A stretch of 64,000 bases of DNA from Sphingomonas carotinifaciens (GTDB lineage Bacteria > Pseudomonadota > Alphaproteobacteria > Sphingomonadales > Sphingomonadaceae), in the NCBI RefSeq assembly GCF_009789535.1, contig NZ_WSUT01000005.1, positions 2,928,001 through 2,992,000 on the forward strand. Reading direction: 5' to 3'. Every line of letters starts with the position of its first letter. Position 1 is the stretch's first letter. A model generated the notes under the pieces. That model was not told the origin of the DNA. It ran no database searches and was given only the letters and a program-made list of their open reading frames with translations. The translations under genes and the position numbers were made by a program. Shown piece by piece: positions 36,699 to 47,182 of the stretch.

Positions 36699-37369
36699 TC
36701 CAGCATCCCCTCATGCAGCCGCACGACGCGGTCCATCTTCAATGCCAGCCGTTCGTTATGCGTCGCCACCAGCGCCGCCGAACCCTCGCCCCGCACCAGC
36801 CGCAGGAATTCGGCCAGCACCACCTGCGAAGTATGCTCGTCCAGATTGCCCGTCGGCTCGTCCGCCAGCACCAGCGCCGGCCGATTGGCCAGCGCCCGCG
36901 CCACCGCGACCCGCTGCTGCTCGCCCCCCGACAACTGGCTCGGCCGGTGCGTCAGCCGATGCCCCAGCCCCAGCGCAGTCAGCAACGCCGTCGCCCGCTC
37001 CTGCGCCGGCACCGTCTCCGCCCCGTGCACCAGCTGCGGCAGGACGACATTCTCGATCGCGTTGAAATCGGGCAACAGATGATGGAATTGATAGACGAAG
37101 CCCAGCCGGTCACGCCGCGTGATCGTGCGGCCATGCGCGTCCAGCTTCGCCACCTCTTCGCCGGCGATACGGATCGATCCGGAAAAGCCGCCTTCCAGCA
37201 GCCCCACCGCCTGCAACAGCGTCGACTTGCCCGATCCGGAGGGCCCGAGCAGCGCGACGATCTCGCCCGGCGCGATCGACAGGTTCACGCCGCGCAGCAC
37301 GTCGATCGTCTGCCCGCCCTGCGTGAAGCTGCGCGCCAGGCCGGTGGTCTGGAGAACGGGTTCATTCAT
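36689..37369 (-). CDS. lolD: Lipoprotein release ABC transporter ATP-binding protein
   Basis: A 226-residue ABC ATPase that powers extraction of outer-membrane lipoproteins from the inner membrane. Walker A is GPSGSGKST, the Q-loop region reads [19 protein letters not shown] (typical of LolD), the signature is [15 protein letters not shown], and Walker B is [13 protein letters not shown]. It overlaps the upstream permease gene by 8 bp, confirming the pair as a LolCDE-type system. Confidence 0.95.
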   Translation of the reverse strand: MNEPVLQTTGLARSFTQGGQTIDVLRGVNLSIAPGEIVALLGPSGSGKSTLLQAVGLLEGGFSGSIRIAGEEVAKLDAHGRTITRRDRLGFVYQFHHLLPDFNAIENVVLPQLVHGAETVPAQERATALLTALGLGHRLTHRPSQLSGGEQQRVAVARALANRPALVLADEPTGNLDEHTSQVVLAEFLRLVRGEGSAALVATHNERLALKMDRVVRLHEGMLECA

Positions 37370-38612
37370 AGCGCAGCACCTGTACGGGGTCCGTGCTCGC
37401 CGCCTTCCAGGCCGGGTAGAGCGTGGCGAGGAAGGAGAAGATCAGGGCCATCGCCGCGATCACCACCACCTCCACCGGATCGGTCTTGGACGGCAATTCG
37501 GTCAGGTAGCGGATCGACGGGTCCCACAGATTCTGACCGGTAACGAGCTGCACGATGTTCACCACCCCCTGCCGATAGAACAGGAAGATCGCACCCAGGA
37601 TCAGGCCCGCGACCGTGCCCAGCGCGCCGATGGTGGTGCCCACCACCATGAAGATGCGCATCAGCCCGCCGCGCGTCGCGCCCATGGTACGCAGGATCGC
37701 GATGTCGCGCGTCTTGGCGCGCACCAGCATGATCAGCGAGGACAGGATGTTGAACACGGCCACCAGGATGATGATCGACAGGACGGTGAACATCGCCACC
37801 CGCTCCACCGCCAGCGCCTCGAAAAGTTGCGCGTTCATCGTCCGCCAATCGGCGATCACCGCACGCCCGCCCATCCTGTCGGCCAGCGGCGCCAATATCT
37901 CCCCGACCCGGTCGGCATTCACCGTCTGCAACTCGATCATGCCGACCGCGTCGCCCATCAGCAGCAGGGTCTGCGCATCCTCGATCGGCATGATGACATA
38001 CGCCTTGTCGTAATCGTACACCCCGATCTCGAAGATCGCGCCGACCTTGTAGCTGACGATGCGTGGCATCGTGCCGAACGGCGTGGTCTGCCCCTGCGGA
38101 CTGATCAGCGAGATGTCCGATCCCACCGTCGCGCCCAGCGCCTCGGCCAGGCGGCTGCCGATCGCGATCCGGTTGCTGCCCGGCGTGACGCTGGACAGGT
38201 TACCCATCACGATCTTGGACCCGATCGCACTGTTGCCGCGAATGTCGGCGACGCGCATGCCGCGCACCAGCACGGCCTCGACGCGGCCGTTATAGCTGGA
38301 CATCAGCGGCTGCTCGATCAGCGGCACCGCGCTGGTCACGCCCGGCGTCCGCTTGGCATCACGCACGATGTCCTGCCAGTCGGGCAGGCGCCCGCCGATG
38401 CCCTGCACCACCGCATGGCCGTTCAGGCCGACGATCTTGTCGAACAGTTCGGCGCGGAACCCGTTCATCACGCTCATCACGATGACGAGCGCGGCGACGC
38501 CCAGCATCACCGCGACCAGGCTGATCGACGCGACCAGGAAGATAAAGGCTTCCCCCTTGCCGGGCAGCAGGTAGCGCCGGGCGATCATCCGTTCATAGCG
38601 AGAGAGGATCAT
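37362..38612 (-). CDS. Lipoprotein-releasing ABC transporter permease LolC/LolE
   Basis: A 416-residue FtsX-family permease. There is one N-terminal transmembrane segment ([20 protein letters not shown]), a large periplasmic domain, and three C-terminal segments around residues 270-400, in [39 protein letters not shown] and [20 protein letters not shown]. It begins [17 protein letters not shown], typical of LolC/E proteins. Only one permease gene adjoins lolD here, so the transporter may be a homodimer as in organisms with LolF. Confidence 0.93.
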   Translation of the reverse strand: MILSRYERMIARRYLLPGKGEAFIFLVASISLVAVMLGVAALVIVMSVMNGFRAELFDKIVGLNGHAVVQGIGGRLPDWQDIVRDAKRTPGVTSAVPLIEQPLMSSYNGRVEAVLVRGMRVADIRGNSAIGSKIVMGNLSSVTPGSNRIAIGSRLAEALGATVGSDISLISPQGQTTPFGTMPRIVSYKVGAIFEIGVYDYDKAYVIMPIEDAQTLLLMGDAVGMIELQTVNADRVGEILAPLADRMGGRAVIADWRTMNAQLFEALAVERVAMFTVLSIIILVAVFNILSSLIMLVRAKTRDIAILRTMGATRGGLMRIFMVVGTTIGALGTVAGLILGAIFLFYRQGVVNIVQLVTGQNLWDPSIRYLTELPSKTDPVEVVVIAAMALIFSFLATLYPAWKAASTDPVQVLRYE

Positions 38613-38735
38613 GGGCGGGTCGATCGATCCTTGGAATGCATCATACAGGCTCTAGGCGGCACCTGCCGGGCTGGCAATGGCGCGCGATGTTGCGCGCAAG
38701 TCACAGCGCCCGGGCAATCGTGTAAGCTCGTCTTG

Positions 38736-38922
38736 ATGACGCGTGACAAAGCCCGGTGGCTTACCTAGCAAGAACTCACTTGAGACACAGGCAACGGCCG
38801 TGGTTCGGGGAATGCTCTTCCGCCCGCCTTTCAAGGGGCTGGAGCGAGAGCGGGACAAGGGGGCTGACGAGCGATCGTCACGCAGGCGCCCGGATCGGCA
38901 ACGGTCCGGGCGTTTGCTTTTT
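38736..38922 (+). ncRNA. Candidate small RNA with rho-independent terminator
   Basis: This gene-free stretch ends in an excellent plus-strand terminator: an 8-bp stem CGCCCGGA/TCCGGGCG (38887-38894 and 38905-38912) followed by TTTGCTTTTT. No plus-strand gene precedes it, since lolC/E is divergent and eda convergent, so a separate transcript probably ends here. The 5' end is guessed. An open frame starting at 38743 runs through the terminator and into antisense of eda, so it is unlikely to be coding. The RNA class is unknown. Confidence 0.45.
38887..38922 (+). terminator. Rho-independent terminator
   Basis: Perfect 8-bp GC-rich stem, 10-base loop and a downstream T-rich tract on the plus strand. 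It has no annotated gene upstream, which is the main reason for proposing a small RNA here. Confidence 0.8.
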
Positions 38923-39157
38923 CGGCAACATGCCGTGCAGCAGAACCACGCGGAACTGCAATTGTTTCCGCCGGAATGCCGCCGAAGCCGACATGGGATA
39001 CGGGGAGCTTCCAGACTGCCGTTCCCACCGCCGACTCCGGCGCCCTGGACGGGATTTTTACCTAGCGCAGCGAAGATGAACGGCAGGTGGCTGATTGATG
39101 TGGTTTATGATCTTGCGTGCGTGGCACGGAAATCAGGAAACGACGAGCAATCCAGCG
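38923..39157. other. Gene-free stretch before eda
   Basis: Apart from a possible weak hairpin followed by ATTTTT near 39050-39061, I see no gene or clear signal. Frames crossing this part have shadow-like composition. Confidence 0.4.
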
Positions 39158-39181
39158 CCCTCTCCCCTCCGGGGAGAGGGG
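39158..39181. repeat. Palindromic intergenic repeat, first stem only
   Basis: CCCTCTCCCC/GGGGAGAGGG, identical to the first stem of the copy at 31926, here immediately downstream of the eda stop codon, where it may terminate the Entner-Doudoroff transcript. Confidence 0.65.
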
Positions 39182-39191
39182 AAGGAGGATA

Positions 39192-39797
39192 CTACCCCCG
39201 CAAACCCGCTGCCGCCCGTGCCTTTGCCTCAACATCCGCCATCGACCCACCGGTCACCCAGCTTCCGCCGACGCACAGCACCGGCTTGAACGCCAGCCAG
39301 TCGGGCGCCGACGCCTCGGTGATCCCGCCGGTCGGGCAGAAGCGCGCCTGATAGAAGGGCGCCGCCAGCGCCTTCAGCGCCTTCAACCCGCCGCTCGTCT
39401 CGGCCGGGAAGAATTTGAAATGGGTCAGCCCCAGGTCCAGCCCGCGCATGATGTCGCCCGCGGTGGCGATGCCGGGCAGATAGGCGATGCCGCTGTCGAT
39501 CACCGCGCGACCCAGCCGGTCGGTCAGGCCGGGCGACACGATGAATTCGGCCCCCGCGTCCGCAACGTCGCGCAACTGCTGCTCGTTCACGACCGTGCCG
39601 GCACCGACGATCGCACCGGGCACCTTTTTCATCTCGGCCATCGCCTCCAGCGCCGCCGGCGTACGCAGCGTCACTTCCAGCACGCGCAGGCCGCCGGCGA
39701 CCAGCGCCTCGGCCAGCGGTTTGGCGGTGGCGGCATCCTCGATCACCAGCACCGGGATGACGGCGCTGGTCTGCATGATGGTGGCGATATCGGTCAT
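39192..39797 (-). CDS. eda: 2-dehydro-3-deoxyphosphogluconate aldolase
   Basis: A 201-residue class I aldolase that splits KDPG into pyruvate and glyceraldehyde 3-phosphate, the last step of the Entner-Doudoroff pathway. The Schiff-base Lys is in LTHFKFFPAE. The catalytic Glu lies in RVLEVTLRTPAALEA, and the phosphate region in CPTGGI. It is the last gene of the block, 26 bp after glk. Confidence 0.95.
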   Translation of the reverse strand: MTDIATIMQTSAVIPVLVIEDAATAKPLAEALVAGGLRVLEVTLRTPAALEAMAEMKKVPGAIVGAGTVVNEQQLRDVADAGAEFIVSPGLTDRLGRAVIDSGIAYLPGIATAGDIMRGLDLGLTHFKFFPAETSGGLKALKALAAPFYQARFCPTGGITEASAPDWLAFKPVLCVGGSWVTGGSMADVEAKARAAAGLRG

Positions 39798-39823
39798 TGG
39801 ATCGGTTCCCCGTGAATCGGAAA

Positions 39824-40792
39824 TCAGGCGGTATGCTGCTGCGCGAACGCCGCGGCGGCGCCGAACAGTCCGGGCTGCGGATGGGTGATGAGCTTGACGG
39901 GCAGCTTCGCCATCATCGACTGGAAGCGGCCCTTGGCGACGAAGCGCTGATCGAAGCCGGAGCGGATCAGCTTGTCCTTGATGCGGAATCCCAGCCCGCC
40001 GGCGATCACCACGCCCTTAGCGCCCTGCACCAGCGCGAAGTCGCCCGCCACTGCGCCCAGCGCGAGGCAGAAGCGATCGAGCGCGGCCAGCGCGATCGAA
40101 TCGGTACCCTCCAGCGCCTCGGTCCAGATCGCCTTGTCGTCGCGGCTGGGCACGGCGCGCCCCTCCATCTCCGCCAGCGTCTCGTAGATCGCGACGATCC
40201 CGGGGCCAGAGCAGATGCGCTCGGCGGACACGCGGGTGAAGGTGCGACGCAGCCGGCGCAGGAAGGCATCCTCGATCCCGTCCAGCGGCGAATAGTCCAT
40301 GTGCCCGCCCTCGGTTTCCAGCACATGGTAATAGCCGCCCGTCTTGAACACCTGCGCCACGCCCAGCCCGGTGCCGGGGCCGCATACCGTGGTGATGCCG
40401 GTGGCGGGAAGCGGCTCGTCCGGCCCGCACAGGTGCAGGAAATGCTCGTCGGATACCTGCGCGACCGCATGGCCGACCGCACCGAAATCGTTGATGACGG
40501 TATATATGTCGGCGCCCAGCCGCTCCGGGATCAGCGACGGGCGGATCACCCAGGGATTGTTGGTCAGGCGGATAACGTCGCCGGTGATCGGCGATGCGAT
40601 GGCCAGCGCCGCCGCTCTCGGCAGCGCCCGGCCGACCTCGGCCTCGAATGCCTGCCACGCGGTCTGCAGCGAGGCATGCTCGGCCGTCTTCTGCGTGCTG
40701 ACCTCGCCCAGTCTGACGACGCGGCCCCCTTCCACCTCGGCAATGGCGAAGCGGGCGTGGGTGCCTCCGATATCGACGGCTACGACTTCCAT
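39824..40792 (-). CDS. glk: Glucokinase
   Basis: A 322-residue ROK-unrelated bacterial glucokinase that phosphorylates glucose with ATP. The phosphate loop is VAVDIGGTHARFAIAE at the N-terminus. Other features are INDFGAVGHAVAQV with the catalytic Asp, CGPGTGLGVAQVF, and GHMDYSPLD. A GAGGA site precedes the ATG at 40792; the longer frame upstream is a shadow of edd. Its place between edd and eda fits supply of glucose 6-phosphate to the same pathway. Confidence 0.95.
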   Translation of the reverse strand: MEVVAVDIGGTHARFAIAEVEGGRVVRLGEVSTQKTAEHASLQTAWQAFEAEVGRALPRAAALAIASPITGDVIRLTNNPWVIRPSLIPERLGADIYTVINDFGAVGHAVAQVSDEHFLHLCGPDEPLPATGITTVCGPGTGLGVAQVFKTGGYYHVLETEGGHMDYSPLDGIEDAFLRRLRRTFTRVSAERICSGPGIVAIYETLAEMEGRAVPSRDDKAIWTEALEGTDSIALAALDRFCLALGAVAGDFALVQGAKGVVIAGGLGFRIKDKLIRSGFDQRFVAKGRFQSMMAKLPVKLITHPQPGLFGAAAAFAQQHTA

Positions 40793-40869
40793 TGATCCTC
40801 TTCCCCTGCTCGCCATCGCACGCATGCCGCCCGCCACGACCGGGCGGCGGCCTGCACGCGGTCCTTCTC

Positions 40870-42686
<1,817 letters not shown>

Positions 42687-42690
<4 letters not shown>

Positions 42691-43394
42691 TGTTCGCTCC
42701 AATGGATATCGACGGGCAGTTCCACCTCGGCCAGCACCCGACCGATCGGATAGGAGGACGACGCACCCTGCTTGATCGCGTCCTCCAGCACCTTCTTCTT
42801 GGCCTTGCCCGAAATCGCGATCATCAGCGCGCGCGCCGACGCGATGCCCGCGCGGCTCAGCGTCACGCGCGCGACCGGCGCCTCGGGCGGCAGCGGTTCG
42901 GGCATCACGCCCAGCGCGCGGCGCTCCTTGGGGCCGTTCAGCGCCTCGTCGAAATCAGGACCGGGGAAGATCGAGGCGGTATGCCCGTCGCCGCCCACGC
43001 CCAGCAGGCAGAGGTCCAGCGGCCAGTGCAGATCCTGGCACAGCGCGTCCGCCGACCGGCCCGCGGCCTTGTAGTCCTCGGTCGCCGCCGGCACGATCGG
43101 GATCACCCGCGCGCCCTTGGGGATGAAGGTCTTGCCCAGCGCGGTGACGTTCGACAGCGGGTCGCCCAGCGGCACGATGCGCTCGTCGGTCGGCAGGATC
43201 GTCACCCGCTTCCAGTCCAGCTTGGCCTTGACCAGCTTTTCATAGATCGGCAGCGGCGTCTTGCCGCCGGCCAGCGCGATCACCGCCGCGCCGCGCGCAT
43301 CGATCGCCGCCTCGATGATGAACTGGATATCGCCGGCAAGGGCATCGGCCATCTCGGCCGCGTCCTCATAATCCCACCATTCGATCTCGGTCAT
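42687..43394 (-). CDS. pgl: 6-phosphogluconolactonase
   Basis: A 235-residue DevB/SOL-type lactonase hydrolysing 6-phosphogluconolactone. Typical segments are [33 protein letters not shown] and [18 protein letters not shown], the last with the His expected in the active site. It lies 52 bp downstream of zwf and overlaps edd by 4 bp, so the three pathway genes are one operon. Confidence 0.95.
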
Positions 43395-43446
43395 ATATCC
43401 TGTCCTTGTGCATTCGCGCCGGCCCGCTGGTGCGGCCAGCCGCGTA

Positions 43447-44910
43447 TCAGTCGTCCTGCCACGTCACGCCGTCGCGCTCGGTCAGCGCGATCGCGGCGGA
43501 TGGGCCCCAGCTTCCGCTGGCATAGCTTTTCGGCTTCATCGCATTGGCGTCCCAGCCGGCGCGGATCGAATCGATCCAGGCCCACTGCGCCTCCACCTCG
43601 TCGCGCCGCACGAACAGCGTCTGGTCGCCCTCGATCAGGTCGAGCAGCAACCGTTCATAGGCGATGCGGCGGCGCTTGCCCGCGAACTCGGCGTCCATCG
43701 ACAGGTTCAGCGGCACCTCGCGCAGGCGGATGCCGTCGCGGTCCAGCCCCGGTTCCTTGGCCATCACCAGCAGCTGGATATATTCCTCCGGCTGCAACCG
43801 GATGATCAGCGTGTTGGGCTGGAGCAGCCCGCCGCGCCCCGCGAACATCGAATGCGGCACCGGCTTGAACTGGATCGCGATCTCGCTGCGCCGCGTCGCC
43901 ATGCGCTTGCCGGTACGCAGGTAGAAGGGCACCCCCTGCCACCGCCAGTTGTCGACATGCGCCTTGATCGCGACAAAGGTCTCCGTCGAGGACGGCTTGC
44001 CCAGCTCCTCGGCATAGGATTTGACGATCTTGCCGCCCACCGCGCCGTCGCCATACTGGCCGGTGACGGTCACGTGCGGCACCTCCTGCGGCTCCATCAG
44101 GCGCAGCGAGCGGAAGACCTTGGCCTTTTCGTCGCGAACCGCGGTGCCGTCGAACCGCGCCGGCGGCTCCATCGCGATCAGCGCGAGCAGTTGCAGGATA
44201 TGGTTCTGCACCATGTCGCGCAGCGCGCCCGCGCTTTCATAATAGCCTGCGCGCTCTTCCAGCCCGACCGTCTCGGCGATGGTGATCTGCACATTGTCGA
44301 TACCGTGCGCGTTCCAGATCGGCTCGAAGAAGAAATTGCCGAAGCGCAGTGCCAGGATGTTCTGGACCGTTTCCTTGCCCAGATAGTGGTCGATGCGGAA
44401 CGTCCGCTCCTCCGGAAAGGCGAAGGCGACCGCGTCGTTGATCTCCTTGGACGACGCAAGATCGTAGCCGAGCGGCTTTTCCAGACCGATCCGCACCGTG
44501 TTGCCGGCCAGCCCGACCGACTCCAGGCCTTTGATCGTCGATTCGAACAGGCTCGGCGCGGTCGACAGGTAGATGGCAAGGCCGCCCGACACGTCGCCGA
44601 CCTTTTCGGCCAGCGTCGGGAAGCCTTCCAGCGAGGATGCGTCGAGCGCCTGATATTGCAACCGCTCCAGGAAGCCCTTGATCGCGCCCTCGTCCTTGCG
44701 GTCGGCGGGCAGAAACGTGTCCAGCGCGTGCGCGGCAAAGGCGCGGAAGCTGGCATCGTCATGATCGGAACGCGCGGTGCCCGTGATCGTCAACCCGTCG
44801 GGCAACAGCCCATCGGCGTGAAGGCCGTACAGCGACGGCAGCAGCATGCGCTGCGCCAGATCGCCGGTCGCACCGAACAGCAGAAGCTTGCCCACGGGGT
44901 TGCGCGTCAT
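43447..44910 (-). CDS. zwf: Glucose-6-phosphate 1-dehydrogenase
   Basis: A 487-residue enzyme oxidising glucose 6-phosphate to the lactone with NAD(P)+. The N-terminal nucleotide site is LLLFGATGDLAQRMLLPSLY. The active-site block is FRIDHYLGKETVQNILALRF, with catalytic His. The substrate segment EKPLGYDLASS is clear. It starts the Entner-Doudoroff block and is 9 bp after argC, an unusual upstream neighbour. Confidence 0.96.
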   Translation of the reverse strand: MTRNPVGKLLLFGATGDLAQRMLLPSLYGLHADGLLPDGLTITGTARSDHDDASFRAFAAHALDTFLPADRKDEGAIKGFLERLQYQALDASSLEGFPTLAEKVGDVSGGLAIYLSTAPSLFESTIKGLESVGLAGNTVRIGLEKPLGYDLASSKEINDAVAFAFPEERTFRIDHYLGKETVQNILALRFGNFFFEPIWNAHGIDNVQITIAETVGLEERAGYYESAGALRDMVQNHILQLLALIAMEPPARFDGTAVRDEKAKVFRSLRLMEPQEVPHVTVTGQYGDGAVGGKIVKSYAEELGKPSSTETFVAIKAHVDNWRWQGVPFYLRTGKRMATRRSEIAIQFKPVPHSMFAGRGGLLQPNTLIIRLQPEEYIQLLVMAKEPGLDRDGIRLREVPLNLSMDAEFAGKRRRIAYERLLLDLIEGDQTLFVRRDEVEAQWAWIDSIRAGWDANAMKPKSYASGSWGPSAAIALTERDGVTWQDD

Positions 44911-44919
44911 GGTGTCTCC

Positions 44920-45831
44920 TTACAGGACTAGCCCTGCGACCGGGTCCAGCCCGGCCATGATGTTGAGGTTCTGGACCGCTGCACCCCCGGCACCCTTGCC
45001 GAGATTGTCGAGCGTGGCGACCAGCCGCGCCTGTCCCGTGGCGCGATTGCCGCACAGGCGCAAGGTCATCCGGTCCGTTCCGGCATTTTCCTCGATGCCG
45101 ATCGCGCCGATATCGCCGTTCGCCACCGATACCAGCGCGCTGTCGGCATAGGCCTTGGCCAGCGCATTCTCCACCGCGTCCCAGTCGGCGTGGAGGAACA
45201 GCGGCACCTCGACCACCATGCCGCGATAGGTCGGCACCACGGCGGGCGCGAAGATCGGCGCGCGGGTCAGCCCGGCATGCGCCTGCATCTCCGGAATATG
45301 CTTGTGCGCCAGCCCCAGGCCGTAGGGGCGGAAGGCGGACGCGCCCGGCGCCTCATATTCGGCGATCATCGCCTTGCCGCCACCCGAATAGCCGGACGCG
45401 GCATAAACCGACAGCGCGGCATCGGCCGCCACCAGCCCGGCCCGCACCAGCGGCCGCACCAGCGCCAGGAACCCGGTGGGGTAGCAGCCCGGATTGGACA
45501 CGAACCGCGCCCCGGCGATCTTCTCCGCCTGGTCCGGCTCCAGTTCCGCAAAGCCATAGGTCCAGTCCGGCGCCACCCGGTGCGCGGTGGAGGCATCCAC
45601 CACCCGCGTCCGGTCGTTGGCGATCAGCGACACCGCCTCGCGCGCCGCATCGTCGGGCAGGCACAGGATCACGAAATCGGCATCGTTGAGCGCCTCGGCC
45701 CGCGCCGCCGCATCCTTGCGCCGTTCCTCGGGCAGCGTCACGACCGACAGATCGCTGCGCCCCGCCAGCCGTTCGCGGATCTCCAGCCCCGTGGTGCCCG
45801 CCGCGCCATCGATGAAGACGGTCGCGCTCAT
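44920..45831 (-). CDS. argC: N-acetyl-gamma-glutamyl-phosphate reductase (type 2)
   Basis: A 303-residue enzyme of arginine synthesis, reducing N-acetylglutamyl phosphate to the semialdehyde. Features are VFIDGAAGTTGLEIRERL at the NADP site, SNPGCYPTGFLAL with the catalytic Cys, and YGLGLAHKHIPEMQ. The short length marks the type 2 form. It overlaps the preceding SH3-like gene by 4 bp (ATGA) and is followed by zwf after 9 bp, joining arginine and sugar genes in one transcript. Confidence 0.94.
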   Translation of the reverse strand: MSATVFIDGAAGTTGLEIRERLAGRSDLSVVTLPEERRKDAAARAEALNDADFVILCLPDDAAREAVSLIANDRTRVVDASTAHRVAPDWTYGFAELEPDQAEKIAGARFVSNPGCYPTGFLALVRPLVRAGLVAADAALSVYAASGYSGGGKAMIAEYEAPGASAFRPYGLGLAHKHIPEMQAHAGLTRAPIFAPAVVPTYRGMVVEVPLFLHADWDAVENALAKAYADSALVSVANGDIGAIGIEENAGTDRMTLRLCGNRATGQARLVATLDNLGKGAGGAAVQNLNIMAGLDPVAGLVL

Positions 45832-46202
45832 GCCGCCTCGTCCAGCAGGTCGGCATCGACATAGCCCGCCAGCCCCTGCTCGGCCGCCAGACCCCAGGCC
45901 AGGCCGCCGGCCACTTCCAGCACCTCGAAACGGGTGCCGGCATCCAGATCGGCCATCACTTCGCTTGTCCTCTCGCGTGCGACACGCAAGCACGTCGCCT
46001 GTCGCAGCGTGCGTAGCACCGGGGCGGCATAATGGGGGGCGAATACGTATTCGGCCAGGCGCACGTCCGCCAGGTCGCCGCGCACCGCATGGGTACGCGG
46101 GTCCAGGCGAACGGTCGGCCCGCTAAGCTGGAACGCCCTGCGGGACGGAGCCGTGCCGGGCTGGGGCGTCGCCTTCACCGATGAAATGCCCGAATTCTTC
46201 AA
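45828..46202 (-). CDS. SH3-like domain protein without catalytic domain
   Basis: A 124-residue protein resembling the N-terminal SH3b part of NlpC/P60 cell wall peptidases (FQLSGPTVRLDPRTHAV, RGDLADVRLAEYVFAPHYA, then a region ending AEQGLAGYVDADLLDE). The NlpC/P60 catalytic part is absent and argC follows at once, so it is either a stand-alone binding domain or a shortened remnant. The start at 46202 overlaps the MarR-type gene by 80 bp, which is long; a later start is possible. Confidence 0.62.
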   Translation of the reverse strand: MKNSGISSVKATPQPGTAPSRRAFQLSGPTVRLDPRTHAVRGDLADVRLAEYVFAPHYAAPVLRTLRQATCLRVARERTSEVMADLDAGTRFEVLEVAGGLAWGLAAEQGLAGYVDADLLDEAA

Positions 46203-46527
46203 GAAAGTCCGCCCCTTCAGATGTGCGTGCGACGAAGATGTTGCGCTTGTCGCTATCGTCGCGCTGGCGGCGCAGATAGCCGAGGGCGCCCAATCTGTTC
46301 AAGGCACGCGTCACCACCGGCTTCGACACGTTCAAACAGCGCGCCAGACCGCGCACCGTATGCGGGCCGGGTCGCAGGTACACCACCATCAACAGTGCCA
46401 TCTGTCGATTGGTCAGGTCCGGTTCACCGGATCGCACATAGTCCACCAGCGCGGTCATCCATACCGCCAGCGACTGGGCTTCGACAGGTGCTGCCACGTT
46501 CGCGAATCCACTAGCTGTTCCGGGCAT
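46123..46527 (-). CDS. MarR-family transcriptional regulator
   Basis: A 134-residue winged helix-turn-helix protein. The DNA-binding segment is HTVRGLARCLNVSKPVVTRA, followed by LNRLGALGYLRRQRDDSDKR, which matches the MarR recognition helix and wing. It heads a run with the SH3-like protein, argC and zwf, so regulation of that run is possible but not shown. It is divergent from secG. Confidence 0.85.
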   Translation of the reverse strand: MPGTASGFANVAAPVEAQSLAVWMTALVDYVRSGEPDLTNRQMALLMVVYLRPGPHTVRGLARCLNVSKPVVTRALNRLGALGYLRRQRDDSDKRNIFVARTSEGADFLEEFGHFIGEGDAPARHGSVPQGVPA

Positions 46528-46715
46528 TTGCCGGGCGTTGTTTCGCTGTCATAACGCCGCTTGGCACGGCAGGTTTCCGTCGAATCGCTGCGTTTGCGTA
46601 CCGTTTGTGAGGCAAAGGTCCGGATCGGTCCGGCGCACGCCGGTTGATCCCCACCGACCCCTCGCCTATGTGCGTGCCGTTACACACAAGCTTTGCCCGG
46701 GAAATCCAGCCCTCC

Positions 46716-47072
46716 ATGTTCGCCTTCCTGCTCGTCGTCCACGCTATCATCGCCGCGGCTCTCGTCACGGTGATCCTCATGCAGCGGTCGGAGGGTGGCG
46801 GGCTCGGCATGGGCGGCAGTCCGTCCGGGTTGATGTCGGCACGCGGCGCGGCGGACTTCCTCACCCGCGCCACCGCGGTGCTGGCGACGCTGTTCGTCGG
46901 CTTCTCGATCGTGCTTGCGGTCTATGCGGCCACCCGCGCCGCGCCGCAGATCGATACCTCGCTGGCGCGCACGCCGCCTGCGACCCAGACGGCGCCTGCC
47001 CCGGTTCCGGCCGACAATGCGGCAGCGCCCGTCCAGCCCGCGGACAACTCGGCCGTTCCGCTGGCGCGCTGA
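46716..47072 (+). CDS. secG: Preprotein translocase subunit SecG
   Basis: A 118-residue inner-membrane protein assisting SecYE. It has two transmembrane segments (FAFLLVVHAIIAAALVTVIL and a second around VLATLFVGFSIVLAVYAATR) separated by the typical LMQRSEGGGLGMGG loop. The C-terminus is extended by an Ala/Pro-rich tail, common in alphaproteobacteria. The ATG at 46716 is chosen because it begins at the first membrane segment. pyrG follows 110 bp later. Confidence 0.93.
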   Translation: MFAFLLVVHAIIAAALVTVILMQRSEGGGLGMGGSPSGLMSARGAADFLTRATAVLATLFVGFSIVLAVYAATRAAPQIDTSLARTPPATQTAPAPVPADNAAAPVQPADNSAVPLAR

Positions 47073-47182
47073 CGCCGTTCGTTTTTCGTCACGATAACAG
47101 GCACGGCTCGCCCGCATTCCCATGCGGGCGTGCATCTTTGCTGTTGTCGTCTACCCCCCATCCAAGCTAGGCGGTTCCTCCC

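Noticed and set aside
38743..39351. Long plus-strand open frame across the lolC/E-eda gap
   Set aside because: It runs through a strong terminator and a palindromic repeat and then antisense to eda, with composition typical of shadow frames.
45828..46527. Frameshift joining the MarR gene and the SH3-like gene
   Set aside because: Both frames have family-like content over their whole length and different functions, so a long overlap or a later SH3 start is more likely than one broken gene.
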